A stretch of DNA of 64,000 nt from Bacteroidota bacterium (GCA_018267475.1 JAFDYI010000004.1:1-64000); one strand, 5' to 3'; positions 9,450 to 18,545 are shown, numbered from the stretch's first letter. A program made the numbers and translations. Notes: generated from the sequence alone by a model not told the origin.

Positions 9450-10952
9450 TTACTTGGTTAGTTCTTTGAAGTAGTCAAATAGCAAGCGTATGCCCACCCC
9501 TGTTCCTCCTTTGCTTCGGTAGCCCTCTTTAGCCGCTATAAAGGCGGGGGCAGCGATATCAAAATGCACGTAGGGATAATTGGTATATTTTACTAAAAAA
9601 CGACCGGCTGTTATGGCGCCTGCAACAGGCCCTCCGATGTTTTTTCTGTCGGCAATGTCTGACTTTAAAAGGTCATCGTATTCTTCCCAAAAGGGAAACT
9701 CGGCCAAACGTTCGTACACATTATTACCGCTTTCTTTTAGTTTGTTTTTTACCTTATCTGAGGCGGTGCCCATGGTAACGATGCCAAAAGCACCAATAGC
9801 TGCAGCAGCGGCGCCAGTAAGTGTAGAAAACTCAAACACCGTTTCGGGTTTGTATTTTTTTGCATAGCTAAGCGCGTCGGCTAAAATCATACGGCCTTCG
9901 GCATCGCTGTTCAACATTTCTACCGTACTGCCATCGTGCATAGTAATAATATCTCCGGGGGCAAAGGCGTTAAAGCCCGGTCGGTTATCGGTAGCGGGCA
10001 CTAAAGCTATTGCATACACGGGCACTTTTGCTTTAGCTAATGCGTACATTAAGCAAGCTACTGCGGCGGCGCCGGCCATATCGCATTTCATGGTATCCAT
10101 GCCGGCAGTGGGTTTTATGCTAAGTCCGCCGGTATCGTACACCACGCCCTTGCCTACCAGCACATAAGGGTTTTTGTTTACCGCACCTTTTGGTTTGTAT
10201 TCCATAATGCTGAAAGTGGGAGCATCTACGCTGCCTGCATTTACAGCTAACAGTCCGCCCATTTTTAGCGAGGTTATTTTGGCTTTATTGAGTACTTCTA
10301 CGCTAAAGCCGGCTTCTTTACCCATTTTTACAAAGGCATGAGCCAAATCGGTTGCATTAAGATAATTAACGGGCTCATTTACTAAATCGCGGGCTTTGCA
10401 TACCGCCTCTGTTACAATACTTAATTCTTCCAGTTGTTTATCTGTAATATCTTCGGCGTGTACAAATAAGGTTTCTAAGGTGTTTTTATCTTTTGCAGTA
10501 TGTGTTTTGTGTTTTATAAATTGATAATTACCCAATATCATGCCTTCTATAAAAGCCAGGCTTTGTTTTTTATCCAACGATGAACTTACAATAGCCGACT
10601 TTTTTTTATGCTCATTCAATACCGTTGTAAGGCTGCTGCCTGCCTTGCGTAGCGTTTCTTTTTGTTGAGGGGCTTCTTTTTTTGTATCCAGTAATACCAC
10701 ACACACTATGCGTGTATATTGGTTAATGGTAATTATTTTTTTTTCGTTTGCAATTTGTTTTTCTATATACGAAACTTGTTCGTTTGTTAAATCGTATTCG
10801 TTTTTGTTTTTAAATGTTTTTGCAACGATGATTAGATTATCTTCTTTTAAAGCCGAAATTTTTTTTATAGAATTCATACCGATACTGTTTTTGTTATACG
10901 ACACCTTGCGCAGGCTATTGCTGCCTTTTTTAGATGCAACAAATAAATACAT
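9450..10952 (-). CDS. Leucyl aminopeptidase, M17 family (PepA-like)
   Basis: This is a cytosolic dizinc exopeptidase that releases N-terminal residues from peptides and takes part in peptide turnover. The protein has 500 residues, with a variable N-terminal domain (1-170) and a catalytic domain. The M17 signature NSDAEGRMILAD is present. Metal ligands are visible in VGKGVVYDTGGLSIKPT and the DTMKCDMAGAAAV segment. It converges on clpB with a 26-bp gap and lies 78 bp downstream of nusB. The gap after nusB contains an AT-rich hairpin and no good TAnnTTTG, so read-through from nusB is possible. Confidence 0.94.
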   Translation of the reverse strand: MYLFVASKKGSNSLRKVSYNKNSIGMNSIKKISALKEDNLIIVAKTFKNKNEYDLTNEQVSYIEKQIANEKKIITINQYTRIVCVVLLDTKKEAPQQKETLRKAGSSLTTVLNEHKKKSAIVSSSLDKKQSLAFIEGMILGNYQFIKHKTHTAKDKNTLETLFVHAEDITDKQLEELSIVTEAVCKARDLVNEPVNYLNATDLAHAFVKMGKEAGFSVEVLNKAKITSLKMGGLLAVNAGSVDAPTFSIMEYKPKGAVNKNPYVLVGKGVVYDTGGLSIKPTAGMDTMKCDMAGAAAVACLMYALAKAKVPVYAIALVPATDNRPGFNAFAPGDIITMHDGSTVEMLNSDAEGRMILADALSYAKKYKPETVFEFSTLTGAAAAAIGAFGIVTMGTASDKVKNKLKESGNNVYERLAEFPFWEEYDDLLKSDIADRKNIGGPVAGAITAGRFLVKYTNYPYVHFDIAAPAFIAAKEGYRSKGGTGVGIRLLFDYFKELTK

Positions 10953-10983
10953 TTTTTTTGTAAAACGGAATGATTTTTTTAGA

Positions 10984-11009
10984 AAAAAGATTTTTTTAAC
11001 AATCTTTTT
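10984..11009 (-). terminator. AT-rich hairpin between nusB and pepA
   Basis: A perfect 9-bp inverted repeat (AAAAAGATT with AATCTTTTT, 8-nt loop) lies just after nusB. It is poor in GC, so termination would be weak; it might only attenuate read-through into the aminopeptidase gene. Confidence 0.3.
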
Positions 11010-11030
11010 GAATGCGCCTTATATAAAAAG

Positions 11031-11972
11031 CTAGCCCTCTAACAAGCCGCGCCCTGTTTTTTGTATTTTGTTTTCTGCCTTTAATTGAATGACCAGGCGG
11101 TCTAACACTCCGTTGATAAAACCTCCGCTTTGGGGTGAACTGTATTCTTTTGCTATATCAATATACTCATTCATAGATACTTTTACGGGCACACTGCTTA
11201 TGTATAGCAGCTCGGTAAGTGTCATTTTCATGAGCAGTACGTCAAGGGAAGCTATTCGGTCTAACTCCCAATTTTTTGTGTTAGCATCAATAAGGGTATC
11301 GTACTCCGAAACGTTTCTAATGGTTTTTAAAAACAATTCGGATACAAACTTTTTATCTTCGGCTTCTTCTCTATACAATTTAGGTGTAGGCATTTTATTA
11401 TCGCTCACGCCATCTATCCACTTATTCAAAAATAAAAAGCCAAAATAATAGTCATCGCTCCAATAGATATTTTTTTCTTCAAACCAAAAATTAAACAACT
11501 CGTGTTCATACAAAAAATCAGCTAAAAATGATTGAATACATTTTTTATCTTCTTGAAAATTAGTTTCAGGGGTGCTCATGTATTTTTTGTACGACTCGGT
11601 GTTGCGCCACTCGGTAAATACTTTGCGAACCAAATCTTGGTCGTTTTGCCAACTTATTTTATGAGTGTTCCATAACGATTGAATGGCTTTATTTTCATTC
11701 AAAGCCTGTAAAAAAAGGTTGTTTATGAATTTTAAATTGGGGGTTAAATCTTCTTGAGTAGGAAGTCGTTTAGCGCGGGCTTCTTCGGCCGCAATACGGG
11801 CCACAAATTGCAAGTCATTTAAAAAACGAAGTAAATATAAAAACAACTCATACGATTTATCTATAGAGGTAAATACGTTTTTTTCGGCTACTCGTATATC
11901 TGCTTTTTCGTCTTTAAAAAAAGAGTAGAGCGCTTGCATTACTTTTATGCGCAAAAATCTGCGGTTGAACAT
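11031..11972 (-). CDS. nusB: Transcription antitermination factor NusB
   Basis: This is an RNA-binding antitermination protein that acts with NusE on boxA of rRNA operons. At 313 residues it is about twice the E. coli length, which is the usual long form in Bacteroidota. An N-terminal helical part begins MFNRRFLRIKVMQALYS, and the recognisable NusB helical core occupies roughly residues 190-305 (DRIASLDVLLMKMTLTELLY, then SVPVKVSMNEYIDIAKEYSS). The ATG at 11972 is preceded by a 37-bp gap after the leucine dehydrogenase gene. In many relatives yajC or coaE follow; here the aminopeptidase follows instead. Confidence 0.9.
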   Translation of the reverse strand: MFNRRFLRIKVMQALYSFFKDEKADIRVAEKNVFTSIDKSYELFLYLLRFLNDLQFVARIAAEEARAKRLPTQEDLTPNLKFINNLFLQALNENKAIQSLWNTHKISWQNDQDLVRKVFTEWRNTESYKKYMSTPETNFQEDKKCIQSFLADFLYEHELFNFWFEEKNIYWSDDYYFGFLFLNKWIDGVSDNKMPTPKLYREEAEDKKFVSELFLKTIRNVSEYDTLIDANTKNWELDRIASLDVLLMKMTLTELLYISSVPVKVSMNEYIDIAKEYSSPQSGGFINGVLDRLVIQLKAENKIQKTGRGLLEG

Positions 11973-12009
11973 GTTTATAAAGAACCTTTACGTTGTTTTT
12001 ACTGGGTGC

Positions 12010-13113
12010 TTAGTATCTAATTTTTATTTTTGAGATAGCCTCTATACGTTGCTCTGCCAATCGGTTAGCCGCTATATAGGTAGGTATTTTTTCTGTTTTA
12101 GCTGTTTGAATAACGTTCCACGTAGTATCATAAATTTTTTCGGCATGCGCCATAGCTCGCTCGCGCACGTAGCCATCTAGTTCGTAATATACATTAATAA
12201 TACCTCCGGCATTTACTACGAAATCGGGGGCGTATAAAATTCCTTTTTTAGTTACTAATTCGCCATGCGTTTTTTCGTTTGCCAATTGGTTGTTGGCGGC
12301 GCCGCAAATAATAGCGCACTTTAATTTTGAAAGCGTATCGTCGTTTACGGTAGCACCTAAAGCGCAAGGAGCGTACACATCTATAGCTAAAGAAAACATG
12401 TTATCCGGTGTTGTAGCGGTGGCGCCGTGTTTTTCAACGGCTATTTTGACGCGCTCTTCGCTAATGTCATATACATACAAAACGGCTTTTTCTTTGGCTA
12501 AATGTTCTACCAAGTGCATGCCCACATTGCCTAAGCCCTGTACTAGTATTTTTTTTCCGGTTAGGGAATCGGAACCAAACACTTCTTTGGCAGAAGCTTT
12601 CATAGACATATACACGCCATAAGCCGTAACGGGTGAGGGGTCGCCGCCACCGCCCATGCTTACGGGTAAGCCCGCTACGTATTGCGTTTCGTTATGTATC
12701 ATTTCCATATCACGGGTATTTACCCCTACATCTTCGGCGGTAATGTATTTGCCGCCCAAGGTGTTGATGAATTTACCAAAACGGCGCAACAGTGCTTCTG
12801 ATTTTACTTTTTTAGGGTCGCCTATGATTACGGCTTTGCCACCGCCTAAGTTAAGCCCGGCTACCGATGATTTGTAGGTCATGCCGCGCGAAAGACGTAG
12901 CACATCAATTAAAGCTTCGGCCTCGTTGTTATAGTTCCAAAAGCGAGTACCCCCCAAACTGGGGCCCAATACCGTATTATGAACGGCCACAATCGCTTTA
13001 AGGCCGCTATCATTATCGTTGCAAAAAACCAACTGTTCGTGATTGTATTCCAACATTTTACCTATAACGGCATGTTGGGCTAAGGCTGTTTGTGCTACAT
13101 CGGTTACTTCCAT
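12010..13113 (-). CDS. Leucine dehydrogenase-type Glu/Leu/Phe/Val dehydrogenase
   Basis: This NAD-dependent oxidative deaminase converts branched-chain amino acids to 2-oxo acids in the cytosol. The substrate-site and catalytic lysines lie in MTYKSSVAGLNLGGGKAVI, and the Rossmann motif is VQGLGNVG. The start was moved from an upstream TTG-type extension to ATG 13113 (MEVTDVAQ), because the promoter octamer at 13134-13141 lies inside that extension. This gives about 367 residues, the leucine dehydrogenase length. It faces away from recN across a shared promoter region. Valine or phenylalanine preference cannot be excluded. Confidence 0.92.
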   Translation of the reverse strand: MEVTDVAQTALAQHAVIGKMLEYNHEQLVFCNDNDSGLKAIVAVHNTVLGPSLGGTRFWNYNNEAEALIDVLRLSRGMTYKSSVAGLNLGGGKAVIIGDPKKVKSEALLRRFGKFINTLGGKYITAEDVGVNTRDMEMIHNETQYVAGLPVSMGGGGDPSPVTAYGVYMSMKASAKEVFGSDSLTGKKILVQGLGNVGMHLVEHLAKEKAVLYVYDISEERVKIAVEKHGATATTPDNMFSLAIDVYAPCALGATVNDDTLSKLKCAIICGAANNQLANEKTHGELVTKKGILYAPDFVVNAGGIINVYYELDGYVRERAMAHAEKIYDTTWNVIQTAKTEKIPTYIAANRLAEQRIEAISKIKIRY

Positions 13114-13133
13114 AAGTGCTTGTATTTGCGCAG

Positions 13134-13141
13134 CAAAAGTA
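13134..13141 (-). promoter_or_regulatory. Putative -7 promoter of leucine dehydrogenase
   Basis: TACTTTTG on the minus strand lies 20 nt before the ATG at 13113. It decides the start codon, because the longer reading frame would begin upstream of the transcript. Confidence 0.6.
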
Positions 13142-13196
13142 CATAAAATAGTAATATCAAGGCACAACCTTAAAACCAATATCAAATCGCTGCCAT

Positions 13197-13227
13197 TTTG
13201 AATTGTGAGTTGGGTCTAATATCTTTG
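13197..13227 (+). promoter_or_regulatory. recN promoter, -33 and -7 elements
   Basis: TTTG at 13197-13200, a 19-nt spacer and TATCTTTG at 13220-13227 form a complete Bacteroidota sigma-A promoter, the clearest in the window. The recN ATG follows 28 nt later. No SOS-box-like palindrome was recognised. Confidence 0.75.
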
Positions 13228-13255
13228 TGCTGCTAATAATAAGAGCACACTGCCT

Positions 13256-14914
13256 ATGTTACAAAAACTGCAAATAAAAAATTACGCTTTGTTAGAAGAA
13301 GTAACTATTTTGTTTGATGCCTCTCTTACGGTTATTACCGGTGAAACCGGTGCCGGAAAATCCATTATGCTGGGTGCGCTGGGGCTTGTACTGGGCGAAA
13401 GGGCCGATATGGCCGTGTTGCGCGATAAACAAAAAAAATGTGTTGTAGAGGCCGATTTTTTATTAAAAAATTACGACTTGCAGGCTTTTTTTACAGAGCA
13501 CGAGTTAGACTACAACGACCAAACTATTTTAAGAAGAGAAATTACCCCAGATGGTAAATCGCGGGCTTTTGTAAACGATACGCCTGTAACTTTAAACATA
13601 CTAAAACAACTGGCGCACTATTTAATAGATGTACATTCGCAACACGAAACCTTGTTGCTGAATCAAGCTGCTTTTAGGTACAATATAGTAGATGCTTTTG
13701 CCGGTTGCTTGGCAGAACAAAAACAGTATCGTTTTTTTTATACCCAGCTAAAAGAAAAAGAAAAAGAATTACAAGAGCTGCTTACCTTTGAGCAACAAGC
13801 AAAAAAAGAAACCGATTATTTTCAATTTCAATTTAACGAACTGGAGCAAGCGGTTTTAAAAGAGGGGATTCTGCATCAATTAGAACAAGAATACGACGCC
13901 CTAAACAATGCCGAACTCATTAAGCAAAGCCTAACACAGGCTTACTCTTCTCTTGACGAAGAAGGAGGAATTCTTTCGCAATTTTCTTCCTTAAAAAATA
14001 ATTTAAATTCGCTAACCCGCTACGGAAAAACGTATGAAGAGCTAGCCGCGCGCCTGCAATCGGCTCAAATAGAACTGAAAGATATAACAGCAGAAATAGA
14101 AAATGCTAACGAACGCATTGTGTTTGACGCAAAAAAACTAGAAACGATTACGGCTCAGCTTGACACCTTAAATCGCCTCCTTAAAAAACATGGAGTAAAA
14201 GAGGAGACGGCGCTTTTAGCTATAAAAACAGAAATAGAAAAAAAACTATCTCAGTTTTCTTCGGTGGAAGAGGAAGTGCAAAAACGGCAACAAGAATTAA
14301 AAACCTTAAGTGACCAAATTTGGAAAAAGGCGCACCTGCTTTTTGAAAAAAGAAAAAAAGCAATTCCTCTTATACAAAAATCCATCCAAGATATGTTAGC
14401 TGATTTAAGCATGCCTAATGCTCGGATAGAGATACGCTGTATGACCGCAGAAAACCTAAATTTATACGGTTGCAACGAGTTGCAATTTTTATTTTCAGCC
14501 AATAAAGGTTTGCCCTTAAGCGAGCTTCACAAGGTAGCTTCAGGAGGCGAGCTATCGCGCTTAATGCTGTGTTTAAAAGCCCACATAGCTGAAAAAACAG
14601 CCTTACCTACCATTATTTTTGATGAGATAGATACGGGTGTTTCGGGTGATGTAGCTCATAAAATAGGTACTATTCTTTTACGTATGGGTAAAGCCATGCA
14701 GGTAGTAGCTATTACGCATTTGCCTCAGTTAGCTTCTAAAGGCAAACAACATATATTTGTGTATAAACAAGAGCTAAACGACCAAACACAATCTTCGGTA
14801 AAAATACTAAGTGCAGCCGAACGCATTGTGGAAATTGCTAAAATGCTAAGTACGGGCACTCCTACCGAATCGGCTCTTTTAAACGCAAAAGAGTTGCTGA
14901 ACACAAAAAATTAA
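13256..14914 (+). CDS. recN: DNA repair protein RecN
   Basis: This SMC-like ATPase acts on double-strand breaks, holding DNA ends and sister duplexes together before RecA-dependent recombination. The N-terminal Walker A GETGAGKS is at residues 29-36. A long coiled coil spans about 150-370. The ABC signature ASGGELSRLML near 430 and Walker B IIFDEIDTGVSG near 460 complete the bipartite ATPase head. The 552-residue length is standard. It is transcribed alone from its own promoter and converges on nrdG. Confidence 0.96.
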   Translation: MLQKLQIKNYALLEEVTILFDASLTVITGETGAGKSIMLGALGLVLGERADMAVLRDKQKKCVVEADFLLKNYDLQAFFTEHELDYNDQTILRREITPDGKSRAFVNDTPVTLNILKQLAHYLIDVHSQHETLLLNQAAFRYNIVDAFAGCLAEQKQYRFFYTQLKEKEKELQELLTFEQQAKKETDYFQFQFNELEQAVLKEGILHQLEQEYDALNNAELIKQSLTQAYSSLDEEGGILSQFSSLKNNLNSLTRYGKTYEELAARLQSAQIELKDITAEIENANERIVFDAKKLETITAQLDTLNRLLKKHGVKEETALLAIKTEIEKKLSQFSSVEEEVQKRQQELKTLSDQIWKKAHLLFEKRKKAIPLIQKSIQDMLADLSMPNARIEIRCMTAENLNLYGCNELQFLFSANKGLPLSELHKVASGGELSRLMLCLKAHIAEKTALPTIIFDEIDTGVSGDVAHKIGTILLRMGKAMQVVAITHLPQLASKGKQHIFVYKQELNDQTQSSVKILSAAERIVEIAKMLSTGTPTESALLNAKELLNTKN

Positions 14915-15073
14915 AAATGTTAATGCGTATTTTAGCGTAGATACCTTCTTTTTTAATACCGCACTAGAGTCAAACTAAAAGCAAACTCAAAATAGCACAT
15001 CAAAAAAGAGAGGGTAAGGAGTGTTCCCTTTAAAAAACTTGAAACATTATTATAGAAAAAAGATACTACGAGT
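14915..15073. other. Intergenic gap between converging recN and nrdG
   Basis: No gene or RNA is seen. A weak hairpin (AGGG ... CCCT) near 15015-15042 flanked by A and T runs could serve either convergent gene as a terminator, but its stem is only four to five pairs. Confidence 0.3.
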
Positions 15074-15757
15074 TTAGTAAAGATTTCTAAAAACAATAGG
15101 TATTTTTGTCTGTATCTGCAAAAGGTCTATATATTTATTTTTAGAATTTCTCATATTGCCTAAGGTGTTTGAGTTGTTTCTATAATATTGTAGATAGTAC
15201 GTGCCTTTGTATTCATAACGTTGCAGTATATTAACCATTTCTTGAATGTCTTCTATCTGCAATAAATCGGCATGTATGGTGGTTCTTACCTCAAAGGGAA
15301 TAGCAGCGTGTATTAAAGAACATAAAGAGGTTTCAAATTCAGAAAACAGGTGCGACTTTGTGATGGTATGAAATTTATTTCGAGTAGCCTTAAAATCTAA
15401 AGACACATAATCAACCAGCTTGTTTTTAATACATTCATTTAATTTTTCAGGAAAACTACCGTTGGTATCTATTTTCACTAAAACCCCTTTGTTTTTTATT
15501 TCTTGTAAAAAATCGGATATCTTTTTATGGGCCATGCACTCGCCCCCACTTAAAACCACGGCATCTAAAAGACCTTGTCTTTTTTGCAAAAAATGCAGTC
15601 CAGCGTGTAACGAAATACGGCCTTTTCCTAATACAATGTCGGGATTATAGCAATATAAACAGCGCATATTACAGCCTGCAAACCAAAAAATGCAGGCTGT
15701 TTTATCGGGATAGTCTAATAGGGTAAAAGGAGTTATGTTGTAAATGGGCTTAACCAC
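15074..15757 (-). CDS. nrdG: Anaerobic ribonucleotide reductase-activating protein NrdG
   Basis: This radical SAM activase places the glycyl radical on NrdD using S-adenosylmethionine. The 4Fe-4S motif is CNMRCLYC in FAGCNMRCLYCYN, and further radical-SAM core segments are SGGEC and KIDTNGS. The GTG at 15757 is preferred: it gives an N-terminus like that of family members (VKPIYNITPFTLLDYPDK) and overlaps the restored nrdD stop by 8 nt, as expected for translational coupling. An upstream in-frame GTG at 15796 would add 13 polar residues and overlap the nrdD end further. It is the last gene of the Rrf2-nrdD-nrdG operon. Confidence 0.92.
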   Translation of the reverse strand: MVKPIYNITPFTLLDYPDKTACIFWFAGCNMRCLYCYNPDIVLGKGRISLHAGLHFLQKRQGLLDAVVLSGGECMAHKKISDFLQEIKNKGVLVKIDTNGSFPEKLNECIKNKLVDYVSLDFKATRNKFHTITKSHLFSEFETSLCSLIHAAIPFEVRTTIHADLLQIEDIQEMVNILQRYEYKGTYYLQYYRNNSNTLGNMRNSKNKYIDLLQIQTKIPIVFRNLY

Positions 15758-15935
15758 ATTTAAACTCCGTGAAATGTTTTCGTTGTTTGTGTTCACCTTT
15801 TTTACCGATATTAAAACTTTCTACTGGTCTGTGATATCCCATTACGCGGGTATATACTAGACATTTGGTGCGCTGTTGGTTATTTTGCAGCAGCGTTTGT
15901 TGGCTTTGTGTGTTCATACGTATTTGTTTTTTGGG
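15750..15935 (-). pseudogene. nrdD: Out-of-frame glycyl-radical C-terminus of NrdD
   Basis: In the +1 frame relative to nrdD, an open stretch from 15935 to a TAA at 15750 encodes the class III reductase tail. It includes RTKCLVYTRVMGYHRP with the glycyl-radical motif RVMGY (glycine codon at 15837-15839) and then VESFNIGKKGEH. The in-frame nrdD reading ends at 15880 without any such motif. Joining the two frames gives about 756 residues and a normal NrdD end overlapping nrdG. A single-base change anywhere between 15935 and 15881 would explain it; the A6 run near 15930 is a prime site. Confidence 0.85.
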
Positions 15936-18021
15936 TTAATTTTTCTATCAATAAATCATCGCATAAAGGGCAATACTCATGCTCTCCTGATAAGTAGCCG
16001 TGTGTAGGGCACACGCTAAATACAGGAGTAACCGTAATATATGGTAAACTGAAATTAGATATTACTTTTTTTACAAGATTCCTGCACGCTTCGGGCGAGC
16101 TTATTTTTTCGCGCATATACAGGTGCAAAACAGTGCCTCCGGTATATTTGCATTGCAATTCGTTTTGCAGCAAAAGCGCTTCAAAAGGATCGTCGGTGTG
16201 ATGCACGGGAATTTGCGAACTGTTTGTATAATAAATATGTTCCTCTATGCCGGCCTGAAGGATATTTTGGTATCTTTTTTTATCTTCTTTTGCAAAACGA
16301 TACGTGGTTCCTTCGGCAGGTGTAGCCTCCAGGTTGTACAGATTACCGGTTTCTTCTTGAAATGTTTGCATTTTAGCGCGGATATAATCTAAAATTTCCG
16401 AAGCAAAATCAATACCCCATTCAGATACAATAGTTTCTGTATCTTCAGAAAAATTACGAATCATTTCGTTCATACCATTTACTCCAATAGTAGAAAAATG
16501 GTTTTTGAAATGAGGTAAATACCTTTTAGTGTATGGATATAAACCCCTGTCATACATTTCTTGAATAAACACTCGTTTTTTTTCTAAAGTAGATTGCGCT
16601 ATAGCTAAAAGAAAATCCAAGCGTTCATATAAAGATTTTTTATTTCCTTTATATAAATACCCTAAACGAGCCATATTAATAGTTACAACCCCTATACTGC
16701 CGGTCATTTCAGCGCTTCCAAACAATCCATTACCTCGTTTTAAAAGCTCTCTTAAATCTAATTGTAACCGGCAGCACATACTTCTTACGGCATTGGGTTT
16801 ATATGCTTTTTCGTTTTCTACTTTGTTTCCGTATTCATCTATTTTATATTGGCTTCCGATAAAATTTTGAAAATAAGACGAGCCTATTTTTGCCGTATTT
16901 TCAAAAAGCAAATCTGTATTTTCTCCATACCAATCAAAATCTTCGGTGATGTTTACTGTAGGTATAGGAAAAGTAAAAGGCTGTCCGTTAGCATCTCCCT
17001 CGGTCATAACCGTATAATAGGCTTTGTTTATCATGTTCATTTCTTTTTGGAAATGCTCATACCTCAGGTCAATCAACGTATCTACGCCTCGCTCTTTAGC
17101 TATATTTAATAAAGAATCGTCTGCATTATTTTTAAATAAGTGATGATTGTTTCGGGTAGGTATTTGTTCTTTTAGGTCGGAAGGCACCACCCAGTCTAAT
17201 GTGATATTAGTAAACGGCGACTGCCCCCATCGGGCAGGCACATTAAGATTATATACAAAACTTTTAATTGCCTTTAGTACCTCGTTGTATGATAGCTTGT
17301 CTTTAAAAACATAAGGAGCTAAATAAGTATCAAAAGAGCTAAAGGCTTGTGCACCCGCCCACTCACTTTGTAATATGCCTAAGAAATTAGCCATTTGTCC
17401 CAGTGCTTCTCGAAAATGTGCGGGGGCTTTGCTTTCTACACGCCCGCGTATGCCATTAAAGCCATCGTTTAGCAAGGCGCGCAAGCTCCACCCGGCGCAA
17501 TAACCTGTTAAGCAATCTAAATCATGAATATGTATATCTCCATTTCTATGAGCATACCCCTCTTCTGGATTATACACCTTATCTAACCAATAATTAGCAA
17601 TTATTTTCCCGGCCACATTGTTTACTAAGCCTGCATTAGAGTATGAAGTGTTGGCATTGGCGTTGATGCGCCAATCGGTTTGGCCCACGTACTCTTCAAT
17701 AGTTTGCGTGCTGTTTACATAGGTTGTGTTGCTGTCAACCTGAACTGTTTTTTGCCGTTGTAATTTGCGTGTGTGGCGATACAGCATAAAAGAGCGCATC
17801 ACTTCAAAATAGTTTTTTAAATACAATTCATGCTCTATTATATCTTGTATTTCTTCTACACCCCATGTGTCTTTTTGTAATAATCGTTTTTTTACATTAG
17901 CAAAAATTACACCATCGTAATTTGCATTTTCACTGGCAAACCCTTTTTTGATAGCATCTTCTATTTTAAAAAGATCCAAAGGCTTGTATTCGCCATTTCG
18001 TTTAATAATATATTTTTCCAT
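15880..18021 (-). CDS. nrdD: Anaerobic ribonucleoside-triphosphate reductase NrdD, frameshifted at its 3' end
   Basis: This class III reductase makes dNTPs without oxygen, using a glycyl radical made by NrdG. Residues 1-90 form an ATP-cone (MEKYIIKRNGEYKPLDLFKI). The catalytic barrel follows, with family segments such as NTSYSNAGL and GSAEMTGSIGVVTINMARLGY. The C-terminal metal-site region reads VCPTHGYLSGEHEYCPLCD, with one expected cysteine of the CxxC pairs replaced by histidine. The reading frame stops at residue 713, before the glycyl-radical loop, which is present in the +1 frame just downstream. It begins 20 nt after the Rrf2 gene and is presumably cotranscribed with it. Confidence 0.93.
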   Translation of the reverse strand: MEKYIIKRNGEYKPLDLFKIEDAIKKGFASENANYDGVIFANVKKRLLQKDTWGVEEIQDIIEHELYLKNYFEVMRSFMLYRHTRKLQRQKTVQVDSNTTYVNSTQTIEEYVGQTDWRINANANTSYSNAGLVNNVAGKIIANYWLDKVYNPEEGYAHRNGDIHIHDLDCLTGYCAGWSLRALLNDGFNGIRGRVESKAPAHFREALGQMANFLGILQSEWAGAQAFSSFDTYLAPYVFKDKLSYNEVLKAIKSFVYNLNVPARWGQSPFTNITLDWVVPSDLKEQIPTRNNHHLFKNNADDSLLNIAKERGVDTLIDLRYEHFQKEMNMINKAYYTVMTEGDANGQPFTFPIPTVNITEDFDWYGENTDLLFENTAKIGSSYFQNFIGSQYKIDEYGNKVENEKAYKPNAVRSMCCRLQLDLRELLKRGNGLFGSAEMTGSIGVVTINMARLGYLYKGNKKSLYERLDFLLAIAQSTLEKKRVFIQEMYDRGLYPYTKRYLPHFKNHFSTIGVNGMNEMIRNFSEDTETIVSEWGIDFASEILDYIRAKMQTFQEETGNLYNLEATPAEGTTYRFAKEDKKRYQNILQAGIEEHIYYTNSSQIPVHHTDDPFEALLLQNELQCKYTGGTVLHLYMREKISSPEACRNLVKKVISNFSLPYITVTPVFSVCPTHGYLSGEHEYCPLCDDLLIEKLTQKTNTYEHTKPTNAAAK

Positions 18022-18041
18022 AGGTATTATTTATGTGGTTT

Positions 18042-18482
18042 TTATGCTATTTTCAAACAACTTAATCCGGCCTCTACGCTAGTTGACATAGCCAGCAAGT
18101 GGGTATTCTGCATCATACACAGCAAGTCCTTTTTTATGTGTTTAAATTGATTGTGTACAGGGCAGGGTTGATTTTCTGAACAATGTTTTAAACCCAGTAC
18201 GCATGTTTTATCATACAAGGTTCCGTCAATGGCAATAGCTATATCTATTAATTTTATTTTTCGTAAATTTTTTTGTGTTATTTCAAATCCTCCAAAAGCT
18301 CCTTTTACAGATTGAATAATTTGAGCATGCACAAGCGTTTGCAAAATTTTTGCAGTAAACGCTTCAGGCGAGTCAATCTCTTTTGAAATGTCTTTTATAT
18401 TGCAACGCTCTTTGCTTACCGATTTCTGAGCAATATATACCGATGCCCTTATTCCATATTCGCATGCTTTTGAAAAAATCAT
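18042..18482 (-). CDS. Rrf2-family transcriptional regulator
   Basis: This is an Fe-S-sensing winged-helix repressor. The 146 residues show the Rrf2 fold: an N-terminal MIFSKACEYGIRASVYIAQ, the recognition helix region (KDISKEIDSPEAFTAKILQTLV) and a wing (VKGAFGGFEI). Three cysteines in CVLGLKHCSENQPC (CX6CX5C) are positioned like the 2Fe-2S or 4Fe-4S ligands of IscR and NsrR. It heads an operon with nrdD and nrdG, so it probably senses oxygen, nitric oxide or Fe-S status and controls anaerobic dNTP synthesis. Its ATG follows a TACTTTTG promoter with an imperfect palindrome over the -33 region. Confidence 0.9.
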   Translation of the reverse strand: MIFSKACEYGIRASVYIAQKSVSKERCNIKDISKEIDSPEAFTAKILQTLVHAQIIQSVKGAFGGFEITQKNLRKIKLIDIAIAIDGTLYDKTCVLGLKHCSENQPCPVHNQFKHIKKDLLCMMQNTHLLAMSTSVEAGLSCLKIA

Positions 18483-18505
18483 ATTTTTTTAGTTGGTGTT
18501 GAGGT

Positions 18506-18545
18506 CAAAAGTATTCTATAAAATTTAATTCGGATAAAATTGTCC
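18506..18545 (-). promoter_or_regulatory. Promoter and candidate Rrf2 operator of the rrf2-nrdD-nrdG operon
   Basis: The minus strand carries TACTTTTG at 18513-18506. Upstream, the imperfect palindrome GGATAAAATTGTCC (18532-18545) overlaps the -33 position, with half sites GGAyAA and TTrTCC. A repressor bound there would block RNA polymerase, so autoregulation by the Rrf2 protein is plausible. This is an inference from position and symmetry. Confidence 0.5.
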
